A model generated the notes under the pieces. That model was not told the DNA's origin, ran no database searches, and saw only the letters and a program-made list of their open reading frames with translations. The position numbers and the translations under genes are program-made. From Armigeres subalbatus (Eukaryota; Arthropoda; Insecta; Diptera; Culicidae), in assembly GCF_024139115.2 (NCBI RefSeq), contig NC_085139.1, positions 139,754,097-139,818,096 of the forward strand: DNA of 64,000 nucleotides, read 5' to 3'. This document shows positions 21,736-33,689 of the stretch, piece by piece (positions within the stretch are counted from its first letter, which is position 1; each line of letters starts with the position of its first letter).

Positions 21736-22731
21736 GTATTTCTCCAAAGCTATTTTGTTCTTCAAATGTAAAAGGATATTAATTGAGTAATATTTTCGTT
21801 ATAAATCCTTCTTAGTCGACAATTTGTTTTCATGAAGTTTTTTCGTACAACGGACGGTTCCCGAGTTACAATTTTCAATATTTATTTGCTCGAAAACGCA
21901 TACGACCTTTTTTATAAATTACTCGAGGGTAGTTTTTTTAAATCAGTGGTAAATATGTGACAAGTATCAATCGGATCAACGATCATCACGTTTAGTCGAT
22001 CCTATCTTCACGGAATCCGTCAAAACAATATTTACGAATTGTCTAACGTTTTCAGAAGCCTCATAATATTGCTTGTGGATACTGGGAATAGTAAAGTTTG
22101 TACCACACGATTTCGCAATTACATCCATCGCAATGCAATGTTTGCCGTTTCAAATGACTGCAATTGCACCAGTAGCTCATTCTCTTCTAAATGTGCTACA
22201 GTTTAATTGATCCATTCATTCAAACATTGCTGGCTATCCTCATTCTGCGCTATTCAGACACGTCACGTCCGGAATGCGCTACGTTTTCCATCGAGGAGCA
22301 TATTATTATACAACACCGAACCACTTTCCATCGGTTCGGTAGCGAAAAGGAAGAAAAACAGAAGAATTCTTTCTCGTATACACAGGAACATGCACGACGG
22401 CACCAAACATAGATCGGAGATACTCACCGAGATTGAAAGTTCAACAACTCTGCTCGACCTAACGAACCAAACCGCGCGATGTCATTGATCCGCGAACGCT
22501 CGATTAGGAAACTTTGCTATCTTGGATTTATCGTGACCCTTCTGACTACTCCAACGATTTCATCAAATAGCTAGCGGGTTCCACAAAGTAGCTTCTCTTT
22601 CAAAATCGAAGCCTCTAATAGCTAGGCTAAAGAGATCGAATGATTGCAATGTAATATTTTAAATAAGTTCTAATTATATATTATGTAATAATGCAGTTAG
22701 TTATCATTAACAATTCCTACATATTAATTTT
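21736..22731. other. Unassigned sequence
   Basis: Nothing recognisable as gene, RNA or repeat. Overlapping open frames at 22191-22488 have no motif. Confidence 0.4.
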
Positions 22732-22902
22732 TGCCTTTCTCAAAAAATAAATGTACGAATAGGCTTTAGAAAATACTAAAAAAAACATCTCGCAAGTTTC
22801 ATTCGATGGGAATCCTAATTTTTGCTTTTGAAGATGAACCAGATCCGACTATGAATTCAAAGGTTATGACCAAAATACTTTTTTTTAAGTACGAGAAAGG
22901 CA
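22732..22902. mobile_element. MITE family with TGCCTTTCTCG ends, copy 2
   Basis: TGCCTTTCTC at the left and GTACGAGAAAGGCA at the right form the terminal inverted repeat of a 171 bp element. The text GTTTCATTCGATGGGAATCC inside parallels the GTTGAATGAAACTTG and CCGTCGAATGCAACTTG stretches of the other copies. No clear target duplication. Confidence 0.6.
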
Positions 22903-25482
22903 TTATTACCGCTAAGTGGATTAATCAGGGTGTTTGGACAAAATTTCACATTCAGCTTATATGACACCAGATCGATTATACTATTTTATCTGCTGATCAC
23001 ATCAATGATCAACATATTTTGTTTATTTATAAATTAATTAGAAATCGCTGTTTTCTTAATCAAGGTCATATTTTTTTTAAATAGGTGAAACAATTTGATT
23101 ACTTGCATCTGACTCAATCATTTGCTCAATCTTTTGTTCTAAACACAATTCTTGTTTGATGACCCGCCAACGCCGGCAAACAGACGAAGTTGATAGACAT
23201 GGTGAAGGCGCTGAGTTTGTAGACAGATGAAAATTGTGTTGTAATTGCGGTTTTCCGAATTTGTCGTCGGGCGATAGTGATCTCTAAAGTTCATTCAACT
23301 CATAATTATTAGGCAAACGAATTGTTCGACATACAACGAAGACTTTGCAGTATGAGTCAAAGCAAATGTACGTTAGGAGAAGTAATGAGGGAGTTTAGTA
23401 TGAGCAGATAAAAAAGCGGCAACACGATTATGGCAATGCTCCGGATTCAAGCAGTCTTCAAATTAAATTAATTGGCTAACTGTTTGAAAAAAACTGACAC
23501 ACTTTGTAGGTATGAAATAATTCCCAAGACCAACTGTTCACCTTGTTTGTTTTTGGTATGTATTGCAGACTAATAAATGGCAAAACATCTTAATGTCAGC
23601 AGTTTTTCAATCGATTTTCGCATTTTTGATGCTCTATTATTTTGCTCCATCTTTTTACGTTAATTCGCAATACTTGACTCATATCGTTTATCCTTTGCGG
23701 CTTGTTGCGGTCAGTAGAGGTGATTGTTATTAAATTTATCAATTTTCTCACATCGGTCCTGCACGTTGAAATCATAGTTCATTGACCACTTGGTAGGCGA
23801 TGGCCGTGATTCTATAGTTACCGATTATTTACTACTGGTTGTTTTCTCACATAATACGAGGTATGTTAGGATTTCAATTACAAGCTAGTAAAGGCGGTAT
23901 GATTTCAGAGAAGTTGAATAATTTTCGATTGATCTATTCTTTTTAAAGTTCGTTTATTTGGTAGGCTCGTAGGCCCCTATGTCACACTTTTTGTACGAAG
24001 CAACTATTTTTTTTGTATGTATCCTCACACTTCGTTCTACGCCTCCCTCTCTAAGCGTTACGTAATTTATGGACGTTTCTTACGATATTCATAAAAACCT
24101 AACACTTTGAAATTTGAACACATTTTTGGAAGATTGAAACCTATAATAATTATGACCTTTCAACTTTGCTCATATAAAACAGTAAACGAAGAACCTAATC
24201 TAATAAAAAACGCACTCATGCACTTCGATGGTTTTATACTTCAACTTTACATTTCTAATAGGCCACTAAAATATAATGCGATCATATTGAACATGTCTAC
24301 CGAGCGTATTCCTTGTACAGTTTACTGACTACTAGTTCTGATGACGATAAATGTCGAAATGTAAAATAAATTAAGGGTTAAAACAAACTGCCGACCAAAG
24401 TCTGATCGCGGCTCGATGAAGACCTTTCGTTGAATGACTTGATTGACCAGTTCCCATGAAATTATGCTTACGTGTAATGTATCCTCCTTTCTTGTAAGTA
24501 AGGTTGGCCGATACATGATCCAATTGCGCAAGATAATCGGTATACAAGGATAATCTGAGGTACAGCTAATAAAATCATAAATAAACCGCCTTCTGTTGAA
24601 GGTTCTCTGCTCTGATAGTGCATATGCTGATGGTTTACTCAATGGTGCTGCTCCATCAGAGTCGTTCGTTGGAAGCTGGTGCTGATAGGTTTATGACACT
24701 GCGGTAAGGATTCATTCAAATGTTACGCATCGCTTATTTGAGTTCGTTCCTAAGAAATTCATTATAAACTCTTAGTACTACTCCCTTCTCTTTATGTAAG
24801 GAACACCTTAGCTCAATATGCACAAAAAGTGTCAAAATTTCAACCAATAATACGTGCTTCATCGCGCGTTGTATGCGATTCTCTTACGTAACATAAGTCA
24901 TAACCTACACCATCTCCATATTCACCGAAATGAATCTAACAATATAAAAATACACCTGTTTTCTAAAGCGTTGTACGTAATGTTTGAAAGAACCGTAATT
25001 GTTTAAGATTAAGTCGGCAAGCTGATTTAGGAATACATTGCCGAACCTGTAAGTGCGCCGCTGTGGCCGAGGAAACAAAGTTGCAGAGCGTACTTATTTT
25101 TAGCGAATTGGTTGCAGACGTATTATAGCATGGGTAAGGAAGGAACGGTAAACTTTATGAGTTGGCGGTAAATTGCACGTGTTTTGAGTGATGCAATTTG
25201 TGGAAATAATAGGAATGAAAGTGATATCCTCGGATTAATCCACAGTTCATCATGTATCACACTACTTCAACACCAGGATTGAATTCTGCTGTACATTTGA
25301 ACCACCTAACGACTTGATGGCTCATAGAAAATAGTTAAAGTGAATGATTAAAAAACACAAATTGATCCATGTTTCGAAATATGATAACATTATAGATTTT
25401 AAAGTAGCTCGAAAATATTCTTGTCAAATAAATCGATTTGGTTTCAAAAACCTGACTTATATCTGCTTCTTATTGGCATCAC
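22903..25482. other. Unassigned sequence
   Basis: About 2.6 kb without a recognisable gene, RNA or shared repeat. Open frames (73 residues at 24107-24328, 106 residues on the minus strand at 24322-24642) show no known domain. Could be host intronic or intergenic DNA. Confidence 0.4.
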
Positions 25483-25640
25483 ATCCCCCACTAGGACATT
25501 GCCACCTCACAGCTTAGTCTTTATTTAATACTTTTACGATTAATAACTGCTTGATTTTTTAGTTAAGTTTTAATTTTTGCCTTCGTATATCATGAGGCAA
25601 ACACGATGATACTTTTACGCCCAGGAAACTCAAGAATATT
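25483..25640 (-). mobile_element. Feilai-type SINE, minus strand, head-truncated
   Basis: The plus strand reads CCACTAGGACATTGCCACCT, CGATTAATAACTGC, TATATCATGAGGCAAACACG, GATACTTTTACGCCCAGG, the order of the 18325-18600 copy. It stops before the tRNA-like head, so it is 5'-truncated. Confidence 0.78.
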
Positions 25641-25811
25641 TCCAACTTCTAACCGAACCGAGAATAACATAGTTGTGCGGGTTTGGATCTCAGTTCGAAC
25701 AAGATTTCACGCAGAGCGGAGCGGAAACAGCAGCACGATGGCACTGATACCATTATCAACGGAAAACCATCGCGTTGATGGTGGTCATCGTTCAACCTCA
25801 TTTATTACCAG

Positions 25812-26995
25812 ACTAAGGCCGAAGTGGCCTGTACAATACATAAAAGTCTTCTCCGTTCAGCTCGGTCAACCACGCAGTCTGGGAAGGGTCCGCAAATCGT
25901 CCTCCACGTGCACATCGCCTTCTTGTTCCCGACGGAGCGTTGTCGAGAACCATTTTCACCGGATTACTGTCCGACATTCTGGTTAGGTGCCCGGCCCACC
26001 GCAGTTTTCCGATTTTTGCGGTGTATAAGATGGATAGTTCTCCCAACAGCTGATGCAACTCGTGGTTCATTCGCCTCCTCCACGTACCGTCCGCCATCTA
26101 CACGCCACCATAGATGGTACGCAGCACTTTCCTTTCGAAAACTCCCAGTGCGCGTTGGTCCTCCACGAGCATCATCCAGGTCTCGTGTCCGTAGAGAACT
26201 ACCGGTCTAATAAGCGTTTTGTAGATAGTCAGTTTGGTACGGCGGTGAACTCTATTCGATCGAAGCGTTTTGCGGAGTCCAAAGTACGTACGATTTCCTG
26301 CCATGATGCGTCTCCGAATTTCTCTGCTGGTATCGTAATCGGCGGTAATCAGTGAGCCCCAGTACATGAATTTTTCTACCACCTCGATTTCGTCACCACC
26401 GATAGAAACTCGTGGCAGACACGAGAGATTATCACCTTGCCGTAACCTTCTGCGCGTTTCGAAGAGACTCGAGAATGCCTCTAAAACTCGAACTACGCAA
26501 CCGTATCACTTTATCCGGAAATCCGTTTTCGTGCATATGCTGCCATAGCTGGTCCCGATCGATTGTACACCCAGGTTTTTGTTTACACGGTTTGGTTTTA
26601 GTCGTTCAAGACCTTCAGTGTCAATGAAACAATGAGTTAACCCCACGAAGAAAATCACAAAAAATCAAAGAAAATTCAGGTGGTATTTAAAAAGCTCTGA
26701 AGGTTCAGGTTACCTGAGAAATTAAAGAATTCCAACCGTGTAACAAAAAACCTGGGTGTATCATATGCGGCTTTGAAGTCGATAAATAGATGATGAATGG
26801 GCACGTTGTATTCGCATTTCTGCAATACCTGACGTACGGCAAGCACCTGGTCTGTGGTAGAGCGTTCACCCATAAATCCCGCCTGGTACTGCCCCACGAG
26901 CTCTCTTGCAATTGGTGTTAGTTGGCGGTATAAAATTTGGGAGAGTACCTTGTAGGCGGCGTTTAGCAATGTGATTGCGCGGCAGTTGCTAGTCA
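25812..26995 (-). pseudogene. LINE C reverse transcriptase pseudogene
   Basis: The minus strand reads SNCRAITLLNAAYKVLSQIL, ELVGQYQAGFMGERSTTDQV and HHLFIDFKAAYDT (motif A with catalytic Asp). After the MITE comes the HMHENGFPDKVIRL region. It then jumps to KFMYWGSLITADYDTSREIR, KTLIRPVVLYGHETW, RWAGHLTRMSDSNPVKMVLD. Motifs B and C (PQG-type and FADD) are missing, so about 150 residues of the palm have been deleted. Several stops. Not functional. Confidence 0.87.
26568..26758. mobile_element. 191 bp MITE in LINE C, TA flanks
   Basis: Ends CACCCAGGTTTTTG and CAAAAAACCTGGGTG belong to a ~27 bp terminal inverted repeat continuing through ACACGGTT. TA flanks at 26566-26567 and 26759-26760. Removing the element and one TA restores the LINE text GATCGATTGTATCATATGCG, so insertion limits are firm. 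Tc1/mariner-like by its target; no transposase. Confidence 0.9.
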
Positions 26996-27479
26996 TTCAA
27001 CCTCAACGAACCAGCATTTTATGTGAAGAAAGGGTTGATTACAGAAATGTCGCCTGTTGCAATCCCGCGTGATGCAGTGGCGATGCTGAAAATTTATTCC
27101 AAATGGTGGCGTCTTACCTAAAAGTCATTGAGTTTGGTTGCAGTTAGTTATTGGAAAAGTGCATAGGGGAATTTAAAAAAAAATGGATCTTCTCAGGACC
27201 AGCATTTTCTGAGTTGGTCTTTCGGTGGCATCGCCATGATAGCTTGGTTGCTGTTAGTGATTTAATCCATTCGAACACATTTATTGGAAAATTTCTACAG
27301 GATCCACCCACCAGCTCAGACTAACAGACGCCAAGCGATTATGTTTTGTATTATAAAGAAAATTTCTTCTAGGGTCAAGTTTATTTTGTTACTTTTTTTC
27401 AACAAAACGTATTTTGAATCATAACCAAATTCAGCATCTTGCGAGGAAATTCCACAGGATACTTTGAATGTCCAATCTT

Positions 27480-27660
27480 GTCGGGAATTCGGGTTGGGAA
27501 TTCTCTCGCTTTCCCTGGGCATGAAAGTATCATCGTGTTTGCATAATAATATACAAATCTAAAAAATGGTAACATGGCCAAGAAACCTTTCAGTTCATAA
27601 CTGTGGAAGTGCTTAGATAACACTAAGCTGCGAGGCGACAATGTCCTTTTCAATCCCCAA
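27480..27660 (+). mobile_element. Feilai-type SINE, plus strand, head-truncated
   Basis: The plus strand shows CTTTCCCTGGGCATGAAAG, TATCATCGTGTTTGC, AACTGTGGAAGTGCTTAG, AACACTAAGCTGCG and GGCGACAATGTCC, the order of the SINE body. The tRNA-like head is lacking. It sits in the stem-loop-bearing repeat. Confidence 0.78.
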
Positions 27661-27929
27661 TAGCAACAAAACATAATCAAAATCTTGTGAGGATATTCCA
27701 TTTGGCTGTTACTGACACCATACATTCGAACAAACTTATTGCATCATCTTCCTACGACGTAAAAACCGATTTCATTTCCAATGACTAACAGAAACAGACG
27801 AGAGCCAAATCGATAAATGCGCTATATTAGAGAAAAATTTCTACAGCATCCACCCACAGGCGTTCAGACCGACAGACGCCAATCAATTATGTTTTGTACT
27901 ATGAAGAAGTCTCTTTGGAAAATCCCGAT

Positions 27930-28150
27930 CAAAACGGCTCGCACGCGCCAGAAAGCAGCTTTCTTGTATATTATGAAGTAATCCCATTAGCCCCGCCCTT
28001 TTGTTAATCGTAATGAGTGCACATCATATTTACACCCATATCCAGATCACAAAGGGGCGGGGCTAACGTGCTTACTTTATTTTATTTTTTTATTTTATTT
28101 TATTTATTTACATTTTATCTTCGGATACGAGCCATTTTGATCGGGATTCC
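27930..28150. promoter_or_regulatory. GC-box palindrome, copy in the minus-orientation array
   Basis: The sequences AGCCCCGCCCTT (27990) and AAGGGGCGGGGCT (28053) form an inverted repeat around a ~50 bp spacer. Outside them CGATCAAAACGGCTCGCACG and GCTTTCTTGTATATTATG mirror the right side, where a TTTTA microsatellite (28073-28125) has expanded into the arm. The same palindrome occurs three more times at 49240-50825. It resembles a bidirectional promoter with GC boxes, by inference only. Confidence 0.4.
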
Positions 28151-28445
28151 GCAGAGAGCGGTCGAACAAGATTTCATGCAGAGCGGACGCAGCGGAGAGG
28201 ACCCATCAGCACCAAGGCGCTGGTAGACGTTTCAATGGAAAACGAACGCATTAGTGGTGGCGTATGAAGCGATCCCGCGCCACCAGTGGCGATGCTGAAA
28301 ATGTATTCCAAATGATGGCGTCTTAGCGAAAACTCATCGAGTCGCTGTCAGACTATAACAGTACGAAGTGAAATCCCAACGCAAGGTACCGACAAGTGTT
28401 TGGTGACAGTTAGTTATGGGAATGGCGCATTGAGGAAAGAAAATA

Positions 28446-28461
28446 GGTCCTTCGCAGGACC
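28446..28461 (+). other. Histone-type 3' stem-loop-like hairpin
   Basis: GGTCCT-TCGC-AGGACC is a perfect six-base stem with a four-base loop, matching GGYYYTTNTNARRRCC except in the loop. Downstream lies AGCATTTTCTGA. The same hairpin at the same place in the unit occurs at 27185-27200 (one stem mismatch) and four times on the minus strand at 49087-51731. Confidence 0.5.
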
Positions 28462-28853
28462 AGCATTTTCTGAACAGAACGGGTTGACTGCAGAAATGAA
28501 CTCGGTGGCATCGACATTTGGCTTGGAAGCATGGTTGCTGTGATCCATTTAACCATATTTATTGCATCAACCTTCTTTTATATAAAATGGTGGCCCGCAA
28601 AAATCCATTTCATTTCCAATGAGTAACAGAAACAAAACCAAATAATATTGACATAAAATTTCACTTTCCGCCAGCGACAATTTCGTTTAGCTGCTTTACT
28701 GTTTGAAGTGGGGCATAATTAAAAATAAAGGCTCTTTCCAGAATCATCATTGTCGTTTAAACGGATAAATTTCAAAACTCAAGCCGAATAGTATGTTTGT
28801 CTGGGTAAAGATTTTTCCCAACGGTCAATACGGCTTCTTAGATAAATAGTTCA

Positions 28854-28869
28854 AGTCCTGAAAACCACT
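28854..28869 (-). other. Second-type stem-loop-like hairpin, mutated
   Basis: On the minus strand this reads AGTGGTTTTCAGGACT, the diverged counterpart of the perfect hairpin AGTCCTTTTCAGGACT at 48725-48740. Two stem positions are lost here. Confidence 0.4.
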
Positions 28870-29320
28870 GTGTGTAATAAGTTTTTGACGTTTCTCTCAC
28901 TTTGTCACCGGTGACTTATAAAAAGATACACGTACGCTTCCATTGCAGTCGGAAACCGAACGTTGCAAATAAATATGTTTGCGTTTGGTTTCGCGCCACT
29001 TCCGATTCTGATTATTTTTCCTTTATTTCAGAAATTTTTGAGGATGATGTCTTCTAAGATTGTGATGTCCTCCACTGGAAGCCAGCCGAGCGGCTTCAGC
29101 GATGATGCGGCCGATGAGTCGTGTTAGTCCCTTTTCCACAATTAGAGACTCAAAGTTCATCAACTGGGAGCAACTATTTGATTCAGTTGACCTCCGAGCA
29201 GTTTGTTCAATGTTAATAAAGAGACACAAATTATGATGGCAAATTCCATCCATTCGTATAGCTGCGTAGTCCTACGTCACTTTACGTACAACCCGATTGG
29301 GCTGCACCTGTAAGGGTTTA

Positions 29321-31405
29321 ATATGATTAATTTATACCAAAATTGTATAATCGAATTTACTCCACATGATCATTCATGCCAAAAAAAATATTTTTCTGCA
29401 GAGAACAATCAGATTCCGTTATCGTGCCACATTGCATAGCTCGACAATCCATGGAGCGATAGATGGACATGGCTTTGGAAAATTTTGATGTCATGTCCAT
29501 CAAATTATTTCATTTATTACGAGACGCAGAGAATACACTATTTGAACACTCACCCAAGCTAATTCAGCAATATGTAGTCATGTCCTAATGTTGGTTTTTC
29601 ATTATAGCACTCAAATGAGTGCTATAATGAATTTTATGCAGCCCATTTGAGTTGCACAATGATCAATCAAAGACGAACTGTAAACCATATGTATGTGTTA
29701 TGATCAGGAATTGCGAAAAAGTATTTTTATCATTCGGGAAGTTGAAACGCGTGAGAGTTTTGAAAGGATTCACAACAGCTGAACAAAATGGAGGGGAGTG
29801 AATACAGTTATAGGTACGAGCTTAATTCTTAATTCAAATTTAGGGGAAAAATAAATGCAAAGTCATCCGAAGGTTATATCATTCAACAGCAAATTTAGTC
29901 AAGATTAAGATACCTAACTAACAATTAGTACTTGTAATAAAATTAAATAATAATTTATTCATTCATTGAAAATGGTTAAATTGATAAGGCAATCAAAGCT
30001 TCCTCGGATTACTGTACTGAGAGAATTTAATTTGGACTTTTTCTGACATTTAGCAATTGATTTTTCTGTAGTAATAGCTGTAATAGGACGGTTATCGTTA
30101 TTCGCATATATCGGTTTAATTTTGCTTGGCGCATATACAGCATAAAAGTTCATATTGCGTGTTCACTGTCGAAGCGAAACTGACGTTGTTCGTTTATTTT
30201 TCGAATCAATTGTTTCAACGTACATTCCAAAGCCAGGCACGTGACACCTGATTGTACATTATCATGCTCCTGCTCAGCCCAGGCGATGGCCCATAACTGT
30301 CAACGGGGAGCAAACTTCGACACCGGTATCTATCAGAACCGGAAAACTTGAGTTAAAACAAGACACGTTGCTGAAAAGTAACGTTAGCTCTAGTTAGGGA
30401 ACCATCATCGTAATGTGAGTTTATCTGCAAGGAGGCAGCAAAAAGTGCACATTCGGCGTGGTAATAAATCAAACTCGCGGAAAAATACCAATTTATTATT
30501 TTACTGCAACCTAAATCACGACGCTTTTCCGTGGATCGGTAGATAGGGCAACTTGTCGTAAATTGCACTTCAGTGCCGCTCAAACGGCGCGAGAACGGGC
30601 GGACAACATTCTGGCTCTTTGTGGTATGTTCCCCGCTGAATAAAGCACATCCTCCCGGTATGGACAGGTATCTCAATTCTGACAAAGTGAATGAGAAGGA
30701 TTTATTGAAAGAAATAGAGATGTTGGATACTGATGGCACGATGTGTCTGGCTATCAAATTCGTAGTTACATAGGTTGTTGTGGTTAATGTAGTGCTGGTT
30801 TTATGTTGTAATAATTAGAAGTATCGTTAGCCGGATGCAATTGCAGAAAACTACTGCCAGACAGGCGTGGAAACGGCATATTCTTTTTATTGTATTGAAG
30901 CTGGAAGCCTTTCAGTTAGTGAAGAACATTAACTTTAGGACTGTTATTGTTGAGTGCAAACTTAAATAGATGATCATTTTGTTATTGGTTTATTGGTTGA
31001 TGAATGCCCGGGGAGCTACACCGGATGCAGGTCACATTTGTGCTGCTCGTTTAAATCATTACAACTATACGTTAGGCCACGCCTTAGTTACTTTAGGATT
31101 CTCTATAAAAATAGAACACCATTGGCTCGAGGCTTGCACGCTTGTTTATATGCTTTGCGAATAAAGTTATTTTGATACGTCCTTTGGTAAAAATCGAATA
31201 TAAACATTTTTGTGACCATGTTTCATAAATATAGTACAAATATCTGAAAAGCAGAATAATTTGATAACCTATACTAATATATTTTCATTCTGTAAATAGA
31301 TGATAAAGAATAAAAAACATACAAAGATAATAAACACAAATTTAATGAAGTTATATTTTTAGATTGCCGAACTGAGATATTCTTAGCATTTTTGGAAAAA
31401 AGAGC
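29321..31405. other. Unassigned sequence with a 34 bp perfect palindrome
   Basis: No gene or shared repeat recognised. The longest frame is 134 residues on the minus strand (30353-30757) and has no motif. At 29598-29631 there is a perfect palindrome: arms TTCATTATAGCACTCA and TGAGTGCTATAATGAA separated by AA. Confidence 0.45.
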
Positions 31406-31409
31406 TTTT

Positions 31410-31570
31410 TTTATTCTCGTGAGGATAACTGTTACCATGTCTATGATACTTTTTCTAACCGATCCCAATATAATACAAAGTGGAAAAGATCCCCTCAGCC
31501 GGACCGTGAATCGAGTCCACCACCTTCGAATTGACAGTACCGTGCTTCTACTGACTGCACAATTTGTGGT
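31410..31570 (-). mobile_element. tRNA-like SINE fragment, minus strand
   Basis: Read on the minus strand, GTGCAGTCAGTAGAAGC, then AATTCGAAGGTGGTGG and ACTCGATTCACGGTCC give a decayed tRNA-like module with a B-box-like ACTCGATTC. A body follows that ends with AGAAAAAGTATCATAG, recalling the GCATAAAAGTATCAT of the other SINEs. The tRNA fold is poor, so confidence is modest. Confidence 0.45.
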
Positions 31571-33689
31571 CTGAGGTTTATATCTAATCAAGTCATCAAC
31601 ACAACATGATTTAATATTTTAATAACCAGTTACATATTTTCCCAGCATTTTTTTCCAAGACACATTTATTTACCCTATTCGGCTTATCTTGAATAAAAGT
31701 ATGTCATCCCAAAGAAACATCAACTCTGAAAAACACAACTGCTAAAGTAAATATCAAAATGGAAACAATGATCCCAAATTAAACATTCGTAACGTTGAAC
31801 ACCTGCAATGTTTGTCCCGAAATCAAATGTACTTATATTGCGAAAAATGGTTTTATTTTTTCGGAATCAAGACATAAATCAAGTCCCAGATCTGCTCCAA
31901 AATAATTCATCTCTTCATATATCTCTACATCTCAGGTCCATGCGATTTACAAAATAGCCGCTTCTAAGATGCAATTAATTCGCCCACTATTTGGTATTTG
32001 TCAGGTCGCGTCTTGCCCGCCTGGATAGCAGCGCACACAGTTCCATGGAAAAGTCACTTTAGTTTGCTTTAGTTTTCTTCGCATAGTATAAGATAGTCAT
32101 CGTAATACGATGTTTCACAAGGGATAACATTAAAAACAAATTAAGAGCTCAGGAGTTGTCGCACGATGAAAACCGAAAACCAGCTCCGTTCGTTGCCGTC
32201 CCAAGTAAAACAGCGCGTAACCAAAGATTGCCGGTCACTTCTGGCGATCGAGGGCACCCAAATGCGATCACGTGGAAAGGGAAGAGTAAATGGAATGAAA
32301 ATATGAAGTAGTTTTCACCGTTGATAACTTAGCAGAGAAAAACAATCATAAACAGCTCTCATTGGCGATTTCCAAGAATGTCGGCATTCGGCAAACTTTC
32401 TTTTTCGTGATTTTTTGTTTTGTCTCTAGAGACTTGTACGCTTGATGTCTTCACTTCTTAATTTGACGGAATAGCGTGGATTTTTCAACTCCAACAGCGC
32501 CCATTTGCGATTTCTTAGCTCGCACGTGGTGATATACCGCGATGGTTTGGCGGCATTACTGTAGCCCTCGACCGACGCATTTACGGTACTCAACTTAATG
32601 AGCGCTAATAGACTTTCTGACCTGAGCACTTGATCTTATCCATCTTGTTGAAACTTCAGGCGCGGTAAAAAAATTAAAAGGTTCACAAAAATGCGAAATC
32701 CAAAATAAACGAATTAAAACAAGATAGGACCCCTTTAAGTACTGTATGATGGCAGATCAATTTCACTATTTGAAGAGTCTACTGAAGTAAAGTGAATAAT
32801 AATTATGATAGATTGCACCGATTAGCAACTTTTAAGAAGTACAAACTTCATTATAAAGTCATTAAGATGCTAAAAAGACCTGGAATAGAAAAATTAGAAA
32901 ATTTCAAATTTTACAGAATTTCAAAAGAGTCTACTGATAGATTATTTATTTATTATTTGAGAATTTTGGTAACTTTCTTAGCAATGCCTTAGGCATGCCA
33001 CAGGAAACCTGAATGCCAAAAAAGATTGGGATTTTTAAATTTCATTTGCCAGTCAACTCAATCTTGCAATAACGTTTGCTCCGGATGCATTAATTGTGTT
33101 GATTTAGGAACTTTCTGATGATGCTACCTTTTCAATGCTACAAAGATAGTTCCTTTGTATAGATTTAGATAGTAACAGTGCAGAAATGTCTGGGTCTCCC
33201 CTTGTCTCATGTTCAAGTTTTATTTATGCAGTTTATTTTTTGTTGAGCACATGAGCACAACACATGAGCATGAGCATTATGACCGCACAATTCGTAGTTG
33301 CTACTCCGTGATTGACTGAACTTGCGAAATAGTACAGGGAACACAATGAATGGGGCTTGGGATTAGCTACCCAATCTCAATGTACACGTTTCGGGAGCTC
33401 AAATATTAAAAGTCAATAACGGCGCCGGCCACGTCCTTACGGTCATATAGAAATGGAAGGATTGTTGCTACTCTCGTTGCTACTAGAGACCGAGTATACC
33501 TCTGCATACCTTCTACCTGACTGGTAGAAAACACTTCGTTAACTCGTTTGATTAATGCCCTCAGCATAATAATTCGTCAAATATCACCGGTGTTGCCAAT
33601 ACGCTTGCGTTGGCGATCTTTTTTGAGATCAGATTTAAAATGATTTGATTACCTCCTACACTCCATCTGCAACGTCACTTGCGCGTCGA
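31571..33689. other. Unassigned sequence
   Basis: No gene, RNA or shared repeat found. Open frames are below 70 residues. Confidence 0.4.

Larger units (their letters stand above)
25801..26995 (-). mobile_element. LINE C: 5'-truncated RTE-like LINE, minus strand
   Basis: From high to low coordinates: an RT fragment (26995-26759), the MITE at 26568-26758, a further RT fragment, then the C-terminal region and the 3' end with GACTAAGGCCGAAGTGGCC (reverse complement of the family 3' end). The 10-mer TTCAACCTCA lies on both sides (25791-25800 and 26996-27005), extending imperfectly to GTCAT, which indicates a target-site duplication. Confidence 0.85.
25641..29320 (-). repeat. Histone-stem-loop-bearing repeat family, minus-orientation copy
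   Basis: Both ends match the plus-oriented array at 48285-52045. At the left, TGCGGGTTTGGATCTCAG corresponds to the right end there; at the right, GTCCTACGTCACTTTACG and ACAACCCGATTGGGCTGCAC correspond to its start. Inside are at least two diverged units, with the GC-box palindrome at 27930-28150 and hairpins like a histone mRNA 3' end at 27185-27200, 28446-28461 and 28854-28869. LINE C (25801-26995) and a SINE (27480-27660) are inserted. No intact protein is encoded; whether it moves as an element or descends from a histone locus is unresolved. Confidence 0.6.

Noticed and set aside
30353..30757. 134-residue minus-strand frame
   Set aside because: No known motif, no sign of codon bias, and an antisense frame of similar quality. 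Left unassigned.
33240..33300. Clustered CATGAGCA repeats considered as a possible short-repeat array
   Set aside because: Only three imperfect copies without regular spacers; it is a small duplication, and CRISPR arrays are not expected in an animal genome.
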